In this document: positions 14,142-18,478 of the stretch, one piece after another
How the letters are laid out: each line of letters begins with the position of its first letter
How positions within the stretch are numbered: position 1 is the stretch's first letter
Origin: an uncultured Psychrobacillus sp.
Lineage (GTDB): Bacteria > Bacillota > Bacilli > Bacillales_A > Planococcaceae
DNA: 18,478 nt
Direction: 5' to 3'
NCBI GenBank assembly: GCA_934234185.1
Contig: CAKQHO010000063.1
Coordinates: 1-18,478 of the forward strand
Program-made: the position numbers and the translations under genes
The notes under the pieces: model-generated
What the model saw: only the letters and a program-made list of their open reading frames with translations
What the model was told of the DNA's origin: nothing
Database searches by the model: none

Positions 14142-14597
14142 ATGATGAAAGCATCATACATAGGGGACTTAACTACTTGGGAAAAGGAATTTACATTTTA
14201 CTCTGAGGTAAGTGTAAGATTTTCAGAAACGGATATGTACGGCCACTTGAACAATACAGTTAACTTCGCTTATTTCGAGTATGCCCGAATCGAGTATTTT
14301 AAGCATATAAAACTGATGAATGATTGGTTGAACCCACGTGGAGAAAAAATACCCGTGGTTGCAGATCTCCAATGTGATTACGTCAAACAGGTTTTTTTCG
14401 ATGAAAAGTTACGTATATATGTTAAGGCTAATTCTATTGGGGGCTCTTCTGTAGACATTCACTATATGGCAAAGAATCAAAAGGATGAAATCGTCTTTAC
14501 GGGTAGAGGTACAATAGTACAAATAGACCGTAAGACCGGGAAATCTGCTAAGTGGACAGAAGAAGAACGAGAAGTTTTTCAAAAGAGTATTCTATAG
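14142..14597 (+). CDS. ysmA: Acyl-CoA thioesterase (4HBT hotdog family)
   Basis: This 151-residue protein belongs to the 4-hydroxybenzoyl-CoA thioesterase-like hotdog family, which hydrolyses acyl-CoA to free acid and CoA. The active-site segment is DMYGHLNNTVNFAYFEYARIEYF at about 31-53, with Asp31 and the GHLNN turn. The substrate chain is not known. It sits between sdhB and gerE like B. subtilis ysmA. A FadR-like box at its promoter suggests induction by long-chain acyl-CoA, which would fit a release valve for acyl-CoA. Two adjacent ATG codons could start it (14142 or 14145); AAGGGG at 14131 is better spaced for the second. Confidence 0.88.
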   Translation: MMKASYIGDLTTWEKEFTFYSEVSVRFSETDMYGHLNNTVNFAYFEYARIEYFKHIKLMNDWLNPRGEKIPVVADLQCDYVKQVFFDEKLRIYVKANSIGGSSVDIHYMAKNQKDEIVFTGRGTIVQIDRKTGKSAKWTEEEREVFQKSIL

Positions 14598-14602
14598 CCG
14601 TC

Positions 14603-14630
14603 ACCACCTCTAAAGCACCTACATACGTTA
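14603..14630 (+). promoter_or_regulatory. Likely SigK promoter of gerE
   Basis: The -10 CATACGTTA at 14622-14630 matches the SigK pattern CATA-N3-TA. An AC at 14603-14604, 17 bp upstream, fits the short SigK -35 core. Transcription would start near 14637, 16 bases before the gerE ATG. B. subtilis gerE is known to be transcribed by SigK in the mother cell. Confidence 0.65.
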
Positions 14631-14652
14631 GAAGGAGAGCGGATAGGGGGCT

Positions 14653-14883
14653 ATGGCATTGTACGATGGAAATCAGCAACGATCAATATTGACGAGTAGA
14701 GAGCGTCAAATATTTCAATTACTCGTAGAGGATAATTCTACAAAAGATATTTCAATTCAGCTATCTATTAGTGAAAAGACAGTAAGAAACCATATTTCGA
14801 ATACAATTCAAAAACTTGGAGTCTCTGGAAGATCACAGGCTATTGTGGAATTATTAAGGTTAGGTGAATTAACATTGGATTAA
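14653..14883 (+). CDS. gerE: Spore coat gene regulator GerE
   Basis: This small LuxR/FixJ-type DNA-binding protein (76 residues) acts late in the mother cell, turning spore coat and cortex genes on or off together with SigK. Nearly the whole protein is the helix-turn-helix: LTSRERQIFQLLVEDNSTKDI, SISEKTVRNHISNTIQKLGV and GRSQAIVELLRLGEL. It has no receiver domain, as for B. subtilis GerE (74 residues). The start is uncertain: ATG 14653 follows AGGGGG (14645-14650) by only two bases, while in-frame TTG 14659 is eight bases away and gives exactly 74 residues. A SigK-type promoter precedes it. It marks the host as a spore former. Confidence 0.95.
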   Translation: MALYDGNQQRSILTSRERQIFQLLVEDNSTKDISIQLSISEKTVRNHISNTIQKLGVSGRSQAIVELLRLGELTLD

Positions 14884-14892
14884 TTTGAATCC

Positions 14893-14921
14893 TTGCCATT
14901 TTCCTCAGAACAGTTCACAAT
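14893..14921 (+). promoter_or_regulatory. Likely SigA promoter of ysmB
   Basis: TTGCCA (14893-14898) and CACAAT (14916-14921) are 17 bp apart, 5 of 6 and 4 of 6 against consensus. It would separate vegetative transcription of ysmB-racE from the sporulation gene gerE. Confidence 0.5.
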
Positions 14922-14959
14922 AATAGATAGACGCATTGTTTTGAGGAGTGAAATACATT

Positions 14960-15415
14960 ATGGCAGAGGAAACAAGAACATTAAAGCGTAATCAGGAAGA
15001 TGTTGCTTTTATAGAAAAAGAACTTCGACATATTTCGGGTATTATTAAACAAAAAGGGCGTCAAATCCTTAATTCTTATACAATTACCCCGCCACAGTTT
15101 GTTGCATTACAATGGCTATATGAGCTTGGTGATATGACAATCGGTGAACTATCTAATAAAATGTACTTAGCCTTTAGCACAACGACGGACCTAATTGATC
15201 GAATGGAGAAAAATGAGTTAGTTCAGCGTGTTAGGGATGAACAGGATCGTCGAGTTGTTCGCATCCACCTATTAGATGAAGGGGAAAGAATTATTCAAGA
15301 AGTAATTCAAAAGCGACAGCAATATCTTGAAGAGGTCTTGAAGCAATTCGAACCAACAGAGGTAGCAAATTTATCCACTTTATTAGAAAAATTACATCTA
15401 GCGATGAAGAACTGA
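14960..15415 (+). CDS. ysmB: MarR-family transcriptional regulator YsmB
   Basis: This 151-residue protein has the winged helix-turn-helix of the MarR family: TITPPQFVALQWLYELGDMTIGELSNKMYLAFSTTTDLIDRMEKNELVQRVRDEQDRRVVRIHLLDEG at about 43-109. The recognition helix is around FSTTTDLIDRM and the wing around DEQDRRVVRI. Flanking helices provide the dimer interface. It equals B. subtilis ysmB by position and sequence; its ligand and targets are not known to me. I start at ATG 14960, well spaced from GAGGAG (14943-14948), rather than GTG 14948, which overlaps that site. The stop lies ten bases before racE. Confidence 0.9.
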   Translation: MAEETRTLKRNQEDVAFIEKELRHISGIIKQKGRQILNSYTITPPQFVALQWLYELGDMTIGELSNKMYLAFSTTTDLIDRMEKNELVQRVRDEQDRRVVRIHLLDEGERIIQEVIQKRQQYLEEVLKQFEPTEVANLSTLLEKLHLAMKN

Positions 15416-15424
15416 GGAATTAAC

Positions 15425-16219
15425 GTGAAGGCCCCAATAGGTGTTATAGATTCCGGAGTTGGAGGATTGACAGTAGCAAAGGAAATTTTGCAACTACTCC
15501 CTAACGAAGAGATTATATATATTGGCGATACTGCAAGATGTCCATATGGACCAAGAACTGGTGAAGAAGTACGAAAGTTTACGTGGCAGATGGCAATCGC
15601 TCTGTCTAAAATGAATATTAAAATGCTAGTGATAGCATGCAATACTGCAACTGCGGTGGCGCTTAATTCCTTGAGTAAGAAAATGCCCTTTCCTGTGATT
15701 GGTGTTATTTTCCCAGGGGCACGTGCAGCCAGTAAAGCGACGAAAACACATGAAATTGTAGTTTTAGGTACAAGCGGTACAATTAAAAGCGGAGCATATG
15801 AGCGGGCGATAGCAGCCCTTCATTCCTCTAGCAAGGTAATTGCATTAGCTTGCCCTACATTTGTTCCCATCGTAGAAAGTAATGAATACGAGGGTGAGTT
15901 TGCAAGGAAGATGGTTTTTCAAGCTCTGGCTCCCTTAAAAACGGAGCAATTCGATACAGTCATCTTGGGCTGTACACATTATCCGCTGCTGCAAAAGCAT
16001 ATTGAAGAAGCAGTTGGTGATACTATACATGTTCTTTCCTCCGCAGAAGAAACTGCACATGATGTAAAAGAATACTTAGATTATCATCACATGCACAATC
16101 CTGATAAAGGTAAAAAGACGCCTATTTTCTTTACAACAGGCTCCGTACCTATATTCAAGACGATTGTAGAAAAGTGGTTGGAAATACCGAATGCCGACGT
16201 AAGAACAATTTCATTCTAA
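15425..16219 (+). CDS. racE: Glutamate racemase
   Basis: This 264-residue cytoplasmic enzyme interconverts L- and D-glutamate, supplying D-Glu for peptidoglycan. The two catalytic cysteines are in VIACNTATAVALN (Cys72) and VILGCTHYPLL (near residue 185). The N-terminal IGVIDSGVGGLTVAKEI with Asp9 and Ser10, and GDTARCPYGPRTGEEV, belong to the MurI/RacE family. The start is GTG 15425, with TGAGGA overlapping the ysmB stop, so it is likely in one operon with ysmB. It is followed by a terminator and then rph; in B. subtilis gerM lies in that gap and is absent here. Confidence 0.95.
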   Translation: MKAPIGVIDSGVGGLTVAKEILQLLPNEEIIYIGDTARCPYGPRTGEEVRKFTWQMAIALSKMNIKMLVIACNTATAVALNSLSKKMPFPVIGVIFPGARAASKATKTHEIVVLGTSGTIKSGAYERAIAALHSSSKVIALACPTFVPIVESNEYEGEFARKMVFQALAPLKTEQFDTVILGCTHYPLLQKHIEEAVGDTIHVLSSAEETAHDVKEYLDYHHMHNPDKGKKTPIFFTTGSVPIFKTIVEKWLEIPNADVRTISF

Positions 16220-16222
16220 AAT

Positions 16223-16262
16223 GACCCTGTTAGGAGATTTCGAATAGCGGGGTCTTCTTTTG
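16223..16262 (+). terminator. Rho-independent terminator of racE
   Basis: GACCCTGTT (16223-16231) pairs with the arm ending CGGGGTC at 16254 over nine pairs including two wobbles, with a loop of about 14 bases and a T-rich tail interrupted by one C. Confidence 0.72.
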
Positions 16263-16293
16263 TTCAAAGACAAGAGCAGAAAAGGAGAATACG

Positions 16294-17052
16294 ATGACTA
16301 GAATTGATGGACGAGAAGCAAGGCAACTGAGAGACATAACAATCGAAACAAATTATTTAATGCATCCAGAGGGCTCCGTATTAATTACTGTAGGCAATAC
16401 AAAGGTTATCTGTAATGCAACAATCGAAGATAGAGTACCACCGTTTTTACGTGGACAAGGGAAAGGTTGGATCACGGCAGAGTATTCCATGCTTCCAAGA
16501 GCCACAGAATCACGTACACAACGCGAATCTAGTAAGGGGAAGGTTACAGGGCGGACAATGGAAATACAACGCTTAATCGGACGAGCATTGCGTTCTGTGG
16601 TTAACCTAGAAATTATCGGAGAAAAAACAATCTGGATAGATTGTGATGTGATACAAGCCGATGGGGGAACAAGAACAGCTAGTATTACTGGTGCGTTTGT
16701 GGCATTAACGATAGCCCTCAATAAACTATACGTGGCAAAAGAGCTTCCTGTTTTCCCAGTTCGTCAATTTCTAGCCGCTACTAGCGTAGGAGTAATTGAG
16801 GAGCATGGAGTTGTCTTGGATTTAAATTACTTAGAGGATTCAGCAGCAGAAGTGGATATGAATATTATTCAAACAGGAAACGGTGAATTTGTGGAGCTTC
16901 AGGGTACAGGAGAGGAAGCAACGTTCTCAAGAGCTCAATTGCTTGAGCTATTGGAATTTGGGGAATATGGTATCCAACAGTTAATCGACATTCAAAAGGT
17001 GGCATTAGGAGACCTTGCGAATAAAATCGGTGAAGGAGATGTGGTCCAATGA
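16294..17052 (+). CDS. rph: Ribonuclease PH
   Basis: This 252-residue exoribonuclease trims the 3' ends of tRNA precursors using phosphate as attacking group. Family signatures include the start MTRIDGREARQLRDITIETNY, VICNATIEDRVPPFLRGQGKGWITAEYSMLPRAT, the arginine-rich SRTQRESSKGKVTGRTMEIQRLIGRALRS and IDCDVIQADGGTRTASITGA. The length is normal. AAAGGAG precedes ATG 16294. Its TGA stop overlaps the ATG of the next gene by four bases (ATGA), so the two are translationally coupled. Together with rdgB and ysnB it forms a compact operon, the same order as in B. subtilis. Confidence 0.96.
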   Translation: MTRIDGREARQLRDITIETNYLMHPEGSVLITVGNTKVICNATIEDRVPPFLRGQGKGWITAEYSMLPRATESRTQRESSKGKVTGRTMEIQRLIGRALRSVVNLEIIGEKTIWIDCDVIQADGGTRTASITGAFVALTIALNKLYVAKELPVFPVRQFLAATSVGVIEEHGVVLDLNYLEDSAAEVDMNIIQTGNGEFVELQGTGEEATFSRAQLLELLEFGEYGIQQLIDIQKVALGDLANKIGEGDVVQ

Positions 17053-17645
17053 AACAAATAATCATCGCAACAAAAAATAGAGGCAAAGCAAAGGATTTCG
17101 AAGCATTATTTCATCCTCACGGCTATGAGGTATTAACACTTCATGACGTAGCAGAACATATGGATGTAGAAGAAACAGGGACAACCTTCGAGGAGAACGC
17201 ATTATTAAAAGCCACTGCCCTCGCAGAGCACTTACAGACTATAGTAATCGCTGACGATAGCGGATTAGAGATTGATGCTTTAGATGGTCGCCCAGGTGTC
17301 TATTCTGCTAGATATGCGGGTGAAGAGAAGAGTGACGAGGCAAACATCGATAAAGTGTTAGAGGAGCTTCAGGGAGTTTCAGAGAGAGAGAGAATAGCAC
17401 GATTTGTTTGTGTAATAGCCGTTGCTGGCCCGACTATTGAAGACTTCACTGTTAGAGGGACATGCGAAGGCACTATTGCTACTGAACGTAAAGGTACTAA
17501 TGGCTTTGGCTACGATCCTATTTTTTATGTCCCATCTGAAGAAAAAATGATGGCCGAGTTAACTCCTGAAGAAAAAGGTTCTATTTCACACCGTGGAAAT
17601 GCAATCAAACAGTTGTCCTCTAAGCTACCAACGCTATTAGGGTGA
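17049..17645 (+). CDS. rdgB: XTP/dITP diphosphatase (RdgB/HAM1 family)
   Basis: This 198-residue enzyme hydrolyses non-canonical purine triphosphates (ITP, dITP, XTP) to monophosphates, keeping them out of DNA and RNA. Signatures are IIIATKNRGKAKDFEALF at the N-terminus, EETGTTFEENALLKA near 41-55, IADDSGLEIDALDGRPGVYSARYAG at 67-91 with Asp70 as likely general base, and GTNGFGYDPIF with SHRGNA near the C-terminus. It corresponds to B. subtilis ysnA. Its start overlaps the rph stop by four bases, and ysnB begins four bases after its own stop, so all three are co-translated from one message. Confidence 0.95.
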   Translation: MKQIIIATKNRGKAKDFEALFHPHGYEVLTLHDVAEHMDVEETGTTFEENALLKATALAEHLQTIVIADDSGLEIDALDGRPGVYSARYAGEEKSDEANIDKVLEELQGVSERERIARFVCVIAVAGPTIEDFTVRGTCEGTIATERKGTNGFGYDPIFYVPSEEKMMAELTPEEKGSISHRGNAIKQLSSKLPTLLG

Positions 17646-17649
17646 TTTT

Positions 17650-18144
17650 ATGAAAATACTTGTACTAAGTGATACACATGGTGATAAGGTGAGAATGGAG
17701 CAGGTGATCTCTAGTAACCATCATGTAGATCTTATCATCCACTGTGGAGATAGTGAGCTAGAAGCTACTTATTTTGAAAATAGAGAAATCCAAATCGTTC
17801 GTGGCAATTGTGACTTTGAGAAACATTATCCCATGGAAAGGATTATGGAGTTAAAAAATGAAAAATTTTTAATTGTCCATGGTCATATGCATAATGTAAA
17901 AAGCACTCTAATGCCTCTCTATTATCGAGCAAAAGAGGTAGAGGCAACTGTTGTATGCTTTGGTCATTCACATATCCTAGGAGCAGAAATACAGGATGAT
18001 ATACTCTTTATAAACCCAGGCAGCTTAACGAATCCTCGAGGTCGCAGAGAAAAGAGTTACGCACTTCTTGAAAAGAAGGCCTCCAGCTGGATTGTTACTT
18101 TTTTCAATGAACAAAATCTGGAATTAGAAAAAGTAATTTTCTAA
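17650..18144 (+). CDS. ysnB: YfcE/MJ0936-type metallophosphodiesterase YsnB
   Basis: This 164-residue protein is a small calcineurin-like phosphoesterase of the MJ0936/YfcE family, which uses two metal ions to cleave phosphodiesters; the natural substrate is not established. Metal-binding motifs are complete: Asp8 and His10 in LSDTHGD, Gly33-Asp34 in IHCGDSE, Asn53 in RGNCD, His77 and His79 in VHGHMH, and GHSH at 105-108, followed by INPGSLTNPRG. It is the last gene of the rph operon. GGTGAT overlaps the rdgB stop as ribosome-binding site. An 11-bp hairpin straddles its stop codon (18121-18147), without a clear T run behind it. Confidence 0.93.
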   Translation: MKILVLSDTHGDKVRMEQVISSNHHVDLIIHCGDSELEATYFENREIQIVRGNCDFEKHYPMERIMELKNEKFLIVHGHMHNVKSTLMPLYYRAKEVEATVVCFGHSHILGAEIQDDILFINPGSLTNPRGRREKSYALLEKKASSWIVTFFNEQNLELEKVIF

Positions 18145-18160
18145 TTCCCTTAAATTACGG

Positions 18161-18189
18161 TTGACTTTCATAAATTATCATTATATAAT
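18161..18189 (+). promoter_or_regulatory. Strong SigA promoter of tRNA-Arg
   Basis: TTGACT (18161-18166) and TATAAT (18184-18189) are exactly 17 bp apart. Transcription would start near 18196, about 33 bases before the mature tRNA. Confidence 0.88.
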
Positions 18190-18228
18190 AAATTTTGTCT
18201 TCTATTAGATCTAATCGAATAGAAAATT

Positions 18229-18302
<74 letters not shown>

Positions 18303-18313
18303 TACATAAAATG

Positions 18314-18403
18314 AGCGGAAACGCTGATATATCAACATTTAGTTAAATAGGGTGAAACGGTCTAGATTCGAACTCAGACCAAATATCCCTACTAAATGTT
18401 GAT
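18314..18403 (+). other. Nested inverted repeats after tRNA-Arg
   Basis: AGCG-GAAA-CGCT (18314-18325) is a small hairpin with a GNRA loop. ATCAACATTTAGT (18331-18343) and ACTAAATGTTGAT (18391-18403) are a perfect 13-bp inverted repeat. Inside it AGGG (18349-18352) can pair with CCCT (18387-18390), and GGTCT (18359-18363) with AGACC (18376-18380), enclosing ATTCGAA. It is either a structured RNA leader or processing element or a relic of DNA integration; I do not recognise the family. Confidence 0.55.
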
Positions 18404-18412
18404 TCCGAAACT

Positions 18413-18445
18413 ACCTTCTAATCATAATGATTGGGAGGTTTTTTT
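18413..18445 (+). terminator. Terminator overlapping a ribosome-binding site
   Basis: ACCTTCTAATCA (18413-18424) pairs with TGATTGGGAGGT (18428-18439) with two G-T wobbles and a three-base loop, followed by T to 18445. The right arm contains GGGAGG (18433-18438), which is ideally spaced from GTG 18446. Confidence 0.75.
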
Positions 18446-18478
18446 GTGTCTAAAAGAACAGGTGTAATTGATGTTAAG
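18446..18478 (+). CDS. Start of an unidentified gene (partial)
   Basis: An open frame starts at GTG 18446, seven bases after GGGAGG, and reads M-S-K-R-T-G-V-I-D-V-K to the end of the window. Eleven residues are too few to name a family. A strong ribosome-binding site supports a real start, but that site is inside a terminator hairpin, so translation depends on read-through and on opening of the hairpin. Whether it is a conserved chromosomal gene or a gene of an element inserted at the tRNA cannot be told. Confidence 0.4.
   Translation, partial: MSKRTGVIDVK

Noticed and set aside
16353..17086. Long minus-strand reading frames over rph and rdgB
   Set aside because: They are antisense shadows of strongly conserved genes, without ribosome-binding sites or recognisable protein features.
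18303..18478. Prophage or integrative element inserted at tRNA-Arg
   Set aside because: No integrase can be read in the 11 visible codons and no duplicate of the tRNA 3' end is seen in the window; kept only as a possibility.

Overview
The window looks like ordinary chromosome from a low-GC, endospore-forming member of the Bacillales. The gene order, mutS2 end - yshE - lcfA - fadR - fadB - etfB - etfA - trxA - uvrC - lysC - yslB - sdhCAB - ysmA - gerE - ysmB - racE - rph - ysnA - ysnB, follows the Bacillus subtilis chromosome almost gene for gene. The spore-coat regulator gerE, preceded by a SigK-type promoter, points to a spore former. Protein divergence and the lack of gerM between racE and rph suggest a relative such as a Planococcaceae/Caryophanaceae genus rather than B. 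subtilis itself; that placement is inference.

Layout. (1) 1-690: the last codons of mutS2, a DUF350 membrane protein (yshE), an unannotated 26-residue single-pass membrane protein, and an elaborate terminator. (2) 700-5835: the fatty-acid degradation operon lcfA-fadR-fadB-etfB-etfA, with FadR operators at its promoter and, inside a perfect 42-bp palindrome, just before fadR. Acyl-CoA synthetase activates fatty acids, FadB hydrates the enoyl-CoA, and EtfBA carries electrons from acyl-CoA dehydrogenase. (3) 5836-6296: a geneless stretch holding an array of GCAAGTA motifs spaced exactly 21 bp apart. (4) 6297-10128: trxA, uvrC, then a complete lysine riboswitch controlling lysC, which has a strong internal start for a second subunit. 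(5) 10130-14076: yslB on the minus strand, divergent from the succinate dehydrogenase operon sdhCAB, which has a SigA promoter and a long 5'-UTR hairpin. (6) 14084-18147: the thioesterase ysmA behind a further FadR-like box, gerE, a MarR regulator, glutamate racemase, and the translationally packed rph-rdgB-ysnB group. (7) 18161-18478: a strong promoter and tRNA-Arg(UCU), a structured stretch with nested inverted repeats, and a terminator hairpin whose 3' arm is also the ribosome-binding site of a gene that runs off the window.

Most genes are well-known housekeeping genes. I see no mobile element, CRISPR array or defence system. The parts existing gene knowledge does not explain are the 21-bp-period array, the structured leader and terminator/RBS overlap after the tRNA, the 26-residue membrane protein, and the extension of FadR control to the thioesterase. 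All the sites were found by eye, and none has been scored statistically.
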